A DNA stretch of 64,000 bases from a virus: positions 1 to 64,000 of IMG/VR virus record IMGVR_UViG_3300010883_024574, one strand, 5' to 3'. Position 1 is the stretch's first letter. Every line of letters begins with the position of its first letter. The notes beneath the pieces are model-generated. The model searched no databases and was not told the origin of the DNA. It saw only the letters and a program-made list of their open reading frames with translations. A program made the translations under genes and the position numbers. This document shows positions 48,825-57,330 of this stretch, piece after piece.

Positions 48825-51800
48825 TGGCATCGGATAGTGATACAAAACTGACCAGATATACATCAGCAGTAACCGTGATTACTGCAGATGTTATGAACGC
48901 CTTGTATGGTGGAGAGTATGGTTATAATACTATTGTGGACGAATATGATCCCGTTATCTATGGGCATGTTCACGACGGAACACATGCAGATGGTCATGCA
49001 TCAAAGGTGCTGTTAACTTCAGGGGCCCACGTCCGGGGCCATTTAGCACACGAAAACCTTGGAGGACACGACGGATCAATTCCCGCTGTTCAGTTCAGCA
49101 ACATACAGTGTTATCCAGAGAGTATATATGGAAGGCCATCGGAATATGCGGAACCATTCGCAATACCCGAGTATACAGAGGAAGGCGGAGAAAGATGTTA
49201 TTACTTAGACCTTTCTATGACAATAGGTGGTGACGACACACATGTTCAATACAATAAAGACGGCGAATTCGGCGGGGACTCTGGATTTATATATGACTAT
49301 GAAAACGGAAGAGTTGGAATAGGCGAAGATAGCCCTAGTTACTCTTTGGACATAGGTCATCCAGAAGATGCTAAGCAGTTAAGAGTTAGAGGAGGCTGGG
49401 ACGATAGTCTTGATAGTAATTCAAGAATAGTTTTAAATGATAGTAACTTTGGAATTGGAGCGGGACAGTATGGATCTGGAGGCAGCGAGGATGCAACTGT
49501 CATCTGGAGCTATGAAGGGGCAGGCAGAGGCATATTGTTCGCAAGCACCCCGGCCTGGGGTTCTACATATACTTTTGAACAAATGAACCATAATATGTTC
49601 ATAGCCGGAGATACAGGCCGAGTTGGAATAGGAACGGTTAAGCCTGACTCGTTGTTTCATGTGTCGTCAAAAGCATCTGGAGAGGGAACGATTACTCTTT
49701 CTCAACATAATGATGACGTAGATGGACCAAGCTTTATCTTTGAAAAGGCAAGACTTGATCCATCAGACAATATTGCATCTGCTGCTCCCGGTGACTTTTT
49801 GGGGTCAGTTCAGTTTTATGGATACGATGGATCTGGCAATGATCTTTGGGCCGGAATATTCTCGTCAGTAGATGGGGTTCCGGCCTCCGGCACATCACGT
49901 CCATCTGATTTATCCTTTTGGACAACAGAGAATACAACGACTGACTTGTTGCAAAGAATGGTTATAAACAACGAAGGTAATGTTGGAATAAACGAAACCT
50001 CTCCAACTACGTTTTTACATATAACAGGAGATGGTGCAAATCCACCTGTTATAGTTGAAAACATGATAGCAGGATCAGGTACGGTTGTCGTATGGGACTC
50101 TGGAACAAATGAGTTTAAAGTAGACTCTACCATTGGATCAGATCAAAATGTTTTTGATGATATAACCCTAACAAAGACGGGGACAGGCACATCGTCTGGC
50201 GGCCCAATAGTGGCCGATGATACATCAGATACGTTAACCTTGATAGCCGGAGACGGAATAGACTTAAGTGGGAATGCAGGCGCTGATAGTATCACGATAA
50301 CATCCACCGCAATAGCCGTCCCCGGTGGGAACAATACAAACATTCAGTTTAATGACTCCGGATCATTCGGAGGAGATGATGGGTTCTATTATAACAAAAC
50401 CCCTAGTGATCCGGTAGTCTCTATATTAAATACAGATCCAGAGAATGCAGGTGGCGGAAGAAAGACGGTGCTTTCTTTTGAGGGAACAGATAGCAGTGGA
50501 AATGAAGCTGCGCTTGCAAGCTTGCAGGCATCTCATGAGGGCGATCTGGCCGATAGCAAAGGTCAGCTTAATATTTTTGTTAATGATGGAGTCACCGGGC
50601 CGGAGCCTGTTATAAAGATTTCTAGCAATGGCTTTACTGGAATCGGAGCAGTCAACGACGGCGAGCCAGTAAGAAGATTGCATATAAAGCAGTATGAAGT
50701 TCCGCCATTAAGGATAAATGATCTCTCCTATGGAGAGGGCATAGTGATGGTGTGGGATCCGAATTTAGGAGATGTATATGTCGACCCTACTGCTGGTAAC
50801 ATGTCGCCTCAACCAAGCAGTAAGGTCTGGCCTCCCCCGGCTATAGACGGCGGCCCGACAGATGTTGTTTTTGACAAAAATGATTCAGGCGGAATCATTA
50901 TTATTAAAGGCCCATGGAATGGCTCAGGTAAAGTGGTTCTGCCAAGCGTTCCGCCGTCAGCAGGGGAGGGAGGTTCGTGGGATAATGGTGACCATTTTTG
51001 GATAAAGAACTTTAGTAAAGATGTCGAAAATGAAAACTTTATCTCTATTCAAATAAGCTCGGACAATGCGAACGATACTTTGGATGGAGATCAGTTTGAT
51101 AACTCATTCACATTAGGCCCGAAACATACCGTTCATATATCTTGCTTAAAGCAAGAGGGTTCTCAGATTAATCAATGGATTATAATTTCTCACTATCATC
51201 CGTTTGAGCAACAGGAGCAGGCCAACGATAACAGCCCGCCTGTAGCGGAAATAGCAGGGGAGTACTCGGGTGGGGATAATGAGCCCACAGTTCAGGTTAC
51301 AGGTGGGGATACGATTTTGGCAGGAACCGTTGTAACTATAGATGGATCAAACTCATATGATATGGATATAGATCCATTGACATATATATGGTCTGGAACT
51401 GTAGATGGAGGCGTAATAATCATGCCAGGCCCTGATGTTGTAAATTTTGAGATTGATACAACAGAAGTTGCAGGCTCTACGCTGACTGTTGGGTTAAAAG
51501 TTAATGACGGATCTGTAGACAGCCCAGAGGTGTTTTTAACCTTTGATGTGGTTGCGAATCAGAAACCGGTAATTACACTGATTGGTTCTTCGCCGCTTGA
51601 GCTAGATGCCGGAAGTCTAGATATATATACAGATGATGGAGCAACCGCTTATGATGATATAGACGGAGATATATCTGCAGACATTGTGGTTTCCGGAGAT
51701 ATCGTGAATATGGATTCGGTTGGACAATATATAATTAATTACAACGTAACGGACTCTATGGGTCTGTCAGCAGATACTGTATCTAGAGTTGTTAATATAA

Positions 51801-53662
51801 ATGCTGTAAACCAGAAGCCTGTTGCTGCTTTGTATGTAAGCAGCGCAGAGCCGTACTCAACCCCCATTTCTAACTCTTTAAGCGCTGACTCAATATACTT
51901 AAACGGAGAGGGAAGTAGCGATCCAAACGGAGATTCTATTGTAACTTATTCTTTCAGCGAGCAAGTCGATGGATCATACAATACTCTTCTAGAGAGTTCA
52001 AATGACAAAGTGCCGATTGGCTCTCCAGGCGGAGGAACGCATACTTTTAGACTTATAGTTAATGATGGAAATCTAGATAGCGATCCTGTTTATGCCTCTC
52101 TAACAGTTAATCACAGACCCGTAGCTGTAGCAACAGGAGATGCCTCTGGCACAGTTGGGCAGGCCGTGAGTTTGGATGGCTCTTCTAGTTATGATAACGA
52201 TAATGAAGACACCCTTACTTATGAGTGGAGCTTTGTAAGCAAGCCTGCTCAATCTAATCTTACCGACGTGAATTCGCCAAATAGCGAAACTCCATCATTT
52301 ACTCCGGACGCTTCTGGCGACTATACCGTTAGGTTAATTGTAAGTGATAGCAAGGAATATAGTTTGCAGGATACTGTCGATACCACGGTATCTGAAGCGA
52401 ATCAAGCACCGGATGTTACGGTAACGCTTAATGACGGAAATGTTTATGAGGTAGGAGAGAACATCGTTGTTCATGCAGATGCAAGCGATACAGATGGTTT
52501 CTTGGTTTCTTATAACTGGTATTTGCCATCAGATGAGGCTGGGTACCCAGTAGGTTCAAACCCACAGTTAACTGATAGCGGTGGTAGCTTCTCAGGCGAC
52601 ACTCAAGTGGAGGCCTTTCAAACTACGTTCACCACAGATATGGCCGGAACTTACAAGGTTAGAGCAAGAGTCTATGATGGAGAGTTTTATAAAAATGATG
52701 ATGTAATGTTTACAATGGCTGCTGCAAATGTAGGCCCCTCCGTTTCTATCACCAGTGTGGCAGGTGATTTGTTTACAGATAGCACAATAACACTAACCTC
52801 TGTAGCATCAGATGACGACGGAACTATAGAGTCTTATCTATGGACCGTAGAGTCTGCTGCAGACGGGGGCGGTAACTCAATAGGCGTAGATACATACTCG
52901 TTTGTTGACAATTCTGTTTCGGAATCTAGCTTTATAGCAACCATATCTGGAACTTATAAGATTAGGGTAACGGTTCAGGATGATGACAGTGCAAGCGCCT
53001 ATGATGAGACAAATGTAGAGATTGCTCAAGCTGCAGCAAACACCCTTCCAGCTGCGGTTGTAACACAGATATCTGTTACCACTGAGCAGGGGCAGGGGTG
53101 GGGGATAGATCTGGACTCCTTCTTGCCCGATAATGATATGATTCAGGCTTTTGACTTAGTTCCAACTTATGACTTCGTCGGAGGAGATGGTGATCCAGAC
53201 GTTCCGAACATGGGCTTTGATTTCTCTGAAGCCGAGTTGCCCCCTAATGCTGAAGACTTTTATAATACAACCATTGGAAAGAATGATTATATATTCTTAT
53301 GGGGAGGTAAGTCATCCGATGCAGAGGATACTGGAGGCGACTATGATTGGCAAGATCTTAGCTTTGAATTAACATACAATTGGAAATTTACGCAAGTCCC
53401 AGCAGGCTCCGTGTACGAACCATACGTAGGAACTGATAACCCTACAATATCAGGGGTTGGTGCGCCTGTCTGGTATAATGGTATGTATGTTTTCCCGGTC
53501 GAAAATAGAAGCCCCATATTAAAATTCCGACCAGACCGGGTAGGATCTTATAAGATGCAGTTGACAATTGAAGATTCTTCAGGGGGAGTCGATAAGTTTA
53601 TTTGCTGGATCTTCGTATACACTCAGCCAGGGCTGCCAATTTCCGTTCCCCAACTTCCCTAG
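48824..53662 (+). CDS. Giant fibre protein with PKD/Ig-like repeats, 1612 aa
   Basis: Residues 1-85 match the N-terminus of the preceding fibre (DSDTKLTRYTSAVTVITADV, GHVHDGTHADGHAS). The middle has fibre-shaft motifs VQYNKDGEFGGDSGFIYD and IQFNDSGSFGGDDGFYYN around 145 and 505. From about 800 to 1405 at least six Ig-like domains follow: PKD types (VTIDGSNSYDMDIDPLTYIW; VSLDGSSSYDNDNEDTLTYE) and an HYR/DUF5011-like one (NQKPVITLIGSSPLELDAG). The C-terminal 200 residues are aromatic and probably bind receptor or polysaccharide. ATG overlaps the previous stop by one base. Confidence 0.82.
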   Translation: MASDSDTKLTRYTSAVTVITADVMNALYGGEYGYNTIVDEYDPVIYGHVHDGTHADGHASKVLLTSGAHVRGHLAHENLGGHDGSIPAVQFSNIQCYPESIYGRPSEYAEPFAIPEYTEEGGERCYYLDLSMTIGGDDTHVQYNKDGEFGGDSGFIYDYENGRVGIGEDSPSYSLDIGHPEDAKQLRVRGGWDDSLDSNSRIVLNDSNFGIGAGQYGSGGSEDATVIWSYEGAGRGILFASTPAWGSTYTFEQMNHNMFIAGDTGRVGIGTVKPDSLFHVSSKASGEGTITLSQHNDDVDGPSFIFEKARLDPSDNIASAAPGDFLGSVQFYGYDGSGNDLWAGIFSSVDGVPASGTSRPSDLSFWTTENTTTDLLQRMVINNEGNVGINETSPTTFLHITGDGANPPVIVENMIAGSGTVVVWDSGTNEFKVDSTIGSDQNVFDDITLTKTGTGTSSGGPIVADDTSDTLTLIAGDGIDLSGNAGADSITITSTAIAVPGGNNTNIQFNDSGSFGGDDGFYYNKTPSDPVVSILNTDPENAGGGRKTVLSFEGTDSSGNEAALASLQASHEGDLADSKGQLNIFVNDGVTGPEPVIKISSNGFTGIGAVNDGEPVRRLHIKQYEVPPLRINDLSYGEGIVMVWDPNLGDVYVDPTAGNMSPQPSSKVWPPPAIDGGPTDVVFDKNDSGGIIIIKGPWNGSGKVVLPSVPPSAGEGGSWDNGDHFWIKNFSKDVENENFISIQISSDNANDTLDGDQFDNSFTLGPKHTVHISCLKQEGSQINQWIIISHYHPFEQQEQANDNSPPVAEIAGEYSGGDNEPTVQVTGGDTILAGTVVTIDGSNSYDMDIDPLTYIWSGTVDGGVIIMPGPDVVNFEIDTTEVAGSTLTVGLKVNDGSVDSPEVFLTFDVVANQKPVITLIGSSPLELDAGSLDIYTDDGATAYDDIDGDISADIVVSGDIVNMDSVGQYIINYNVTDSMGLSADTVSRVVNINAVNQKPVAALYVSSAEPYSTPISNSLSADSIYLNGEGSSDPNGDSIVTYSFSEQVDGSYNTLLESSNDKVPIGSPGGGTHTFRLIVNDGNLDSDPVYASLTVNHRPVAVATGDASGTVGQAVSLDGSSSYDNDNEDTLTYEWSFVSKPAQSNLTDVNSPNSETPSFTPDASGDYTVRLIVSDSKEYSLQDTVDTTVSEANQAPDVTVTLNDGNVYEVGENIVVHADASDTDGFLVSYNWYLPSDEAGYPVGSNPQLTDSGGSFSGDTQVEAFQTTFTTDMAGTYKVRARVYDGEFYKNDDVMFTMAAANVGPSVSITSVAGDLFTDSTITLTSVASDDDGTIESYLWTVESAADGGGNSIGVDTYSFVDNSVSESSFIATISGTYKIRVTVQDDDSASAYDETNVEIAQAAANTLPAAVVTQISVTTEQGQGWGIDLDSFLPDNDMIQAFDLVPTYDFVGGDGDPDVPNMGFDFSEAELPPNAEDFYNTTIGKNDYIFLWGGKSSDAEDTGGDYDWQDLSFELTYNWKFTQVPAGSVYEPYVGTDNPTISGVGAPVWYNGMYVFPVENRSPILKFRPDRVGSYKMQLTIEDSSGGVDKFICWIFVYTQPGLPISVPQLP

Positions 53663-53680
53663 TTGAAAACAAGGTTTTAA

Positions 53681-54034
53681 ATGAATGCTTATATTTTATT
53701 GGGATGTAATGGGTTTACAGATGCAAGCAGCTTTAAATACTGCAGTTCTGCTTTAAACCCAATAGTTGACCTATCAATGTTAGATTCAGGGGATCAAGAT
53801 AAGGTTGCTAATTTTTTAGACAATGCCTGTGGATTGCTTGTCGCGCCTTGTTACGATTACAATAAATGCATTAATATTGTTAATTTTTTATACCGGCAAT
53901 TTAGTATTATAGACGAAGACGGGCTGCATAGAATACAGGGGTTTTTAAAGATGCACAGAAGATGCGGCCTGTATATTATGTTAACTTCAAAAGAGGATTA
54001 TAATGAGCGATGTGAAGCTTCCGAGCAACAATAA
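53681..54034 (+). CDS. Cys-rich hypothetical protein, 117 aa
   Basis: Not recognised. Begins MNAYILLGCNGFTDASSFKY and continues with eight Cys in total (FKYCSSA, NACGLLVAPCYDYNKC, HRRCGLY, NERCEAS). Pattern suggests a small Rossmann-like or metal-binding domain: LLGCNGF near the start and GLLVAPCYDYN midway. Follows the fibres by 18 bases with a weak ribosome site; overlaps the next gene by 32 bases. Confidence 0.6.
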   Translation: MNAYILLGCNGFTDASSFKYCSSALNPIVDLSMLDSGDQDKVANFLDNACGLLVAPCYDYNKCINIVNFLYRQFSIIDEDGLHRIQGFLKMHRRCGLYIMLTSKEDYNERCEASEQQ

Positions 54035-54353
54035 GTATATGGATTCTAAAAAGCACGAGAAAAATAATATAGAAAATGCTTTCAATGATTTTAAGAAATT
54101 GTTAGCAGACAAGACTCACCCCGATAATCAAACTCCAGCTTATCACAACAATGTGGTATCTACTCTCAACAGGCTACTTGTGTCTGCGGATGAATTAGAT
54201 GGAGTAAACCCTGGAGAGGGAATTTTTGGATTAATAGTTTTGGCCCTTAGGTCTTGTTTGAAGTTAAGCGATGACAATGTAAAACTAGAAGTAGAATTGA
54301 GAGACTTAAGGCTGGAAATAAATAGGCTTAAGAAAAATCAGAAGGCAAGATGA
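54003..54353 (+). CDS. Helical hypothetical protein with C-terminal coiled coil, 116 aa
   Basis: Not recognised. Polar N-terminus (LPSNNKYMDSKKHEKNNIEN), helix AYHNNVVSTLNRLLVSADEL, then a heptad-rich tail LEVELRDLRLEINRLKKNQK. AGAGGATTATA precedes the ATG. The 4-base overlap with the next gene (ATGA) suggests coupled expression leading to the FtsK-like gene. Confidence 0.65.
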   Translation: MSDVKLPSNNKYMDSKKHEKNNIENAFNDFKKLLADKTHPDNQTPAYHNNVVSTLNRLLVSADELDGVNPGEGIFGLIVLALRSCLKLSDDNVKLEVELRDLRLEINRLKKNQKAR

Positions 54354-54568
54354 CATTTAAGAATAAGGTTATAAATCTTATTTTAGATCGAATATCAGAA
54401 ACCAATAAAGATATAAGATATCTGGAAGATCAATCTAAGAAATATTCTGTTGCTCCAGGCTCCAACGGTGTCTATACTGGTATGGTAGGACGCCGCGAGG
54501 CCCTGCAGGACTTGTTGTCTGAAATAAGGAGCATTAATGAAAACGAGCGAAATAATAGAGATATTTGA
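54350..54568 (+). CDS. Small coiled-coil hypothetical protein, 72 aa
   Basis: Not recognised. Two helices: ILDRISETNKDIRYLEDQSK and RREALQDLLSEIRSINENER, joined by a Gly-rich turn. Starts in an ATGA overlap, ends 32 bases inside the FtsK-like gene. Perhaps an accessory of that motor; inference from position only. Confidence 0.6.
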   Translation: MTFKNKVINLILDRISETNKDIRYLEDQSKKYSVAPGSNGVYTGMVGRREALQDLLSEIRSINENERNNRDI

Positions 54569-55628
54569 GCCAAAGAAGGAAGAAAAACTCTTTGGACTGC
54601 TTAAGTCGTTTGGAATAAAGGCCGACTCTGTTAAGTTAGAGGAGAAGAGGTTTTTTGATATATATGACGTGAAGCTCGCCAGTGGCGTAAGGTCTTCAAG
54701 GCTCGATAGGGTTTTGGTCGATATAGGGATGGCTATGTCGTCTCATGCTCATCCTAGTGGATTCCCAATTATGAAGGATGGGATCTACAGACTAGAGATG
54801 CAAAGAGAGGAGATAAGGTCGCCTACTTTTCAACAGGTTTATAATTCTTTTCCAAAAAGTTATTACGCACCTGTCGCCTTAGGAGTAGACTCTCTTGGGG
54901 AGTTTGTGTCTATAGATCTAAATGTCTTGCCAAACCTTTTGGTCGGAGGAACAACAGGCTCTGGGAAGAGCGTGCTTCTTCATAGCTTTGTTTTGTCCCT
55001 GATAGGTTCAGACGCATTACTGTACCTGATAGACCCTAAGATGGTAGAGTTCGGGGTTTATGCTGGCTTCTCCTCTGTTAAGTCAATAGTTAATTCAGCA
55101 GATGACGCAGAGCTTCTTATAGAAGAGGTCAGAACAATCATGGAGGCAAGATTTTCTCAGCTGCAAAAACATGGATGCAGAAATGCTGTTGAATATAACA
55201 AAAGAGTTACATCAAAAAGCAGGATGCGCCCGGTTGTAATAATTGTAGATGAATGGGCGGACATAGTGTTACAGAACAAAGAGGTTCAGAAATCCTTATG
55301 TTTGGTTGCCCAAAAAGGGCGAGCTGCAGGTGTATCGATAATATTGGCAACACAAAGACCTTCTTGCAGAGTAATATCTGGCCTAGTTAAGGCTAACTTC
55401 TCTGGAAGAATTGCGTTAAAAGTTGCGTCTGCAGTTGATAGTAGAGTTATTCTAGATCAACGTGGAGCAGAGAAGATAACAGATGTTGGGACGGGCTTGT
55501 ATTTGGACGGGACATTGTCGAAACCAAAGCTGTTTCGAGCGCCATATATAGGCGACATTCAAAGAGAATTAAATATTATAAAACCAATAGCTAAAAAGAG
55601 ATCATTTTGGAATAGGCTGTTATCTTGA
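54537..55628 (+). CDS. FtsK/SpoIIIE-type DNA translocase, 363 aa
   Basis: RecA-like FtsK motor: Walker A GGTTGSGKS (about 137-145), LLYLIDPKMVEFGVYAG, Walker B VVIIVDEWADI (about 233-243), LVAQKGRAAGVSIILATQRP and the C-terminal FSGRIALKVAS region. The N-terminal part (LDRVLVDIGMAMSSHAHPSG) corresponds to the alpha domain. No membrane anchor and no DNA-reading gamma domain. It would pump duplex DNA; possible roles are genome segregation, recombination or packaging support. Sits directly upstream of primase-finger and SbcCD genes. Confidence 0.88.
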   Translation: MKTSEIIEIFEPKKEEKLFGLLKSFGIKADSVKLEEKRFFDIYDVKLASGVRSSRLDRVLVDIGMAMSSHAHPSGFPIMKDGIYRLEMQREEIRSPTFQQVYNSFPKSYYAPVALGVDSLGEFVSIDLNVLPNLLVGGTTGSGKSVLLHSFVLSLIGSDALLYLIDPKMVEFGVYAGFSSVKSIVNSADDAELLIEEVRTIMEARFSQLQKHGCRNAVEYNKRVTSKSRMRPVVIIVDEWADIVLQNKEVQKSLCLVAQKGRAAGVSIILATQRPSCRVISGLVKANFSGRIALKVASAVDSRVILDQRGAEKITDVGTGLYLDGTLSKPKLFRAPYIGDIQRELNIIKPIAKKRSFWNRLLS

Positions 55629-56164
55629 TTAGATATTCAAAAGAAGAGATTGTAAAAACTGTAACAATAACCACCCTAGCTGATAAGTTTTCAATATCTT
55701 TAGAGCAAATAAGCAGTGGTAATTTTACACACAGATGTAGATGCCCCTCTAGGGAGCATAAGAATGGCTCTGAAAGAACCGGGTCTTTGTATATTGATGA
55801 TGTGAATAATAATTTTTATTGTTTTGGGTGCGGCGCTTCCAATAATGTTATTGACTTTTATATCCTAAGTAAAGGCGTGGATTTCTCTACGGCAATATAT
55901 GATCTATCAGAATTTGTTGATCCAACTAAAATTGGCAAAATTACGAAGCATAGAAAGTCTGTAAATTTTCCACAGCTTTTACAAATCTCTACTTGTTTTA
56001 GAGATGCTCAAAAGCAACACCCTGATGACATAAAGTGGATAGAAGGACTTATGAGTAAAGCAGATGAGTATATAGATGAGACTGATAGACACGATGTAAA
56101 TAAAGCTAAAGCACTTCTTAAGAAAATAAGAGGAGCTATATATAGGAGGTATTTAGACAAATGA
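55625..56164 (+). CDS. DnaG-type CHC2 zinc-finger protein without TOPRIM, 179 aa
   Basis: N-terminal primase zinc ribbon: CRCPSREHKNGSERTGSLYI, then NFYCFGCGASNNVIDFY, matching the CHC2 pattern (Cys, His, Cys, Cys). In DnaG and T7 primase this finger recognises template trigger sequences. The rest (80 residues of helix, e.g. FRDAQKQHPDDIKWIEGLMS) contains no TOPRIM or helicase motif, so it must work with a separate catalytic protein or as a regulator. TTG start overlapping the upstream stop (TTGA). Confidence 0.82.
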   Translation: MIRYSKEEIVKTVTITTLADKFSISLEQISSGNFTHRCRCPSREHKNGSERTGSLYIDDVNNNFYCFGCGASNNVIDFYILSKGVDFSTAIYDLSEFVDPTKIGKITKHRKSVNFPQLLQISTCFRDAQKQHPDDIKWIEGLMSKADEYIDETDRHDVNKAKALLKKIRGAIYRRYLDK

Positions 56165-57330
56165 GAATAATTGTTTGTGGAGATACACATTTTGGTGCTG
56201 TTTTTGGGTTAGGAAGGTCTAATGGTAATGGTGGAAACACCAGGATCGATGATTATGAAAAAACCTTTAACTACATAATTGACCATGCGATAGATACAAA
56301 GGCAGATATTTTTGTTCAAACGGGGGATATCTTTGAGTATAGGGATCCAAGTATTGATCATATGAGGATTGTAGATAAGGCGCTCAAAAGATTGTCAAAT
56401 GCAAATATAGCAACCTTTGTTATAATGGGCAATCATGATTACAAAAAGAGTGGATCGAGCTTTACAAGCTCTATAACATCTCTTTCTGCTATAGAATACC
56501 CCAATGTTAGAATGCTGCTTGAGCCAGAGTTGGTACATATTTGTAATGCGAAAAACGAAAAAGTTAACCTTCTTCTTGCTCCCTATCGGGACAGGAAGAT
56601 GTATGACGGAGCAACCTCTGCAGAGCAGTCTAAAGGTTATGACTCCCACATGAGAGAGCTGATAGAGTCATCCTCGAACAAGGATCCTATTTTGGCAATT
56701 GGACATAACTTTTTTTATGAAGGAAGCTATACAGATTATGGCGGCTCAGAGATTATGGCTAGCCCATCAGCCTTTGAAGGCTGTGATATAGCTATGATGG
56801 GGCACTTGCATCAGTTTAGGGTTCTGCGCAAGCATGCGCCTGTATGCGTGTATACAGGCTCTATGGAGCGAACAAACTTTGGAGATGCAAATACAGATAA
56901 ATATTTTGTTGATTATAACATAACAAATAAGAAGGCGAAATTTTGCAAAATACCAACCAGAGATTTACTAGATGAGTCGGTCAACCTTTCGGGGATAGGC
57001 TTCTCAGATGTAACTGACTCTTTGGGCTCAATCCTGAAGGGGTTTGATCTAAAGAATAAGATTGTAAGGCTAAAGATCTTAATAGATGAAAAGGTTCTTC
57101 CCGCCATAGACAAGGCCTCGATTGAATCGGACTTGTACAGCATGGGGGCTTTTCATGTTTCAAGAATTTCTATAGAAGCTATAACAAAGAGGCTTGTCCG
57201 AGATAGTTCTATACTAAATAACAAGGATGACTTTTCAATGTTTAAAGCATTTGTTGAATATCAGGACATGGAAAGTGAGTATAAAAAAGCCTTATTAAAA
57301 GAGGCTAAAATAATAATGGGAGAAACATGA
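56161..57330 (+). CDS. SbcD/Mre11-like exonuclease subunit (T4 gp47 type), 389 aa
   Basis: Metallophosphoesterase motifs in Mre11 order: VCGDTHFG (5-12), TGDIFEYRDP, IMGNHDYKK, AIGHNFF and MGHLHQFRV. Forms a nuclease complex with the SbcC/Rad50-like product of the next gene (4-base overlap), processing DNA ends for recombination-dependent replication and host DNA breakdown. ATTTAGACAAATGAG start; overlaps the primase-finger gene by 4 bases. Confidence 0.92.
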   Translation: MRIIVCGDTHFGAVFGLGRSNGNGGNTRIDDYEKTFNYIIDHAIDTKADIFVQTGDIFEYRDPSIDHMRIVDKALKRLSNANIATFVIMGNHDYKKSGSSFTSSITSLSAIEYPNVRMLLEPELVHICNAKNEKVNLLLAPYRDRKMYDGATSAEQSKGYDSHMRELIESSSNKDPILAIGHNFFYEGSYTDYGGSEIMASPSAFEGCDIAMMGHLHQFRVLRKHAPVCVYTGSMERTNFGDANTDKYFVDYNITNKKAKFCKIPTRDLLDESVNLSGIGFSDVTDSLGSILKGFDLKNKIVRLKILIDEKVLPAIDKASIESDLYSMGAFHVSRISIEAITKRLVRDSSILNNKDDFSMFKAFVEYQDMESEYKKALLKEAKIIMGET

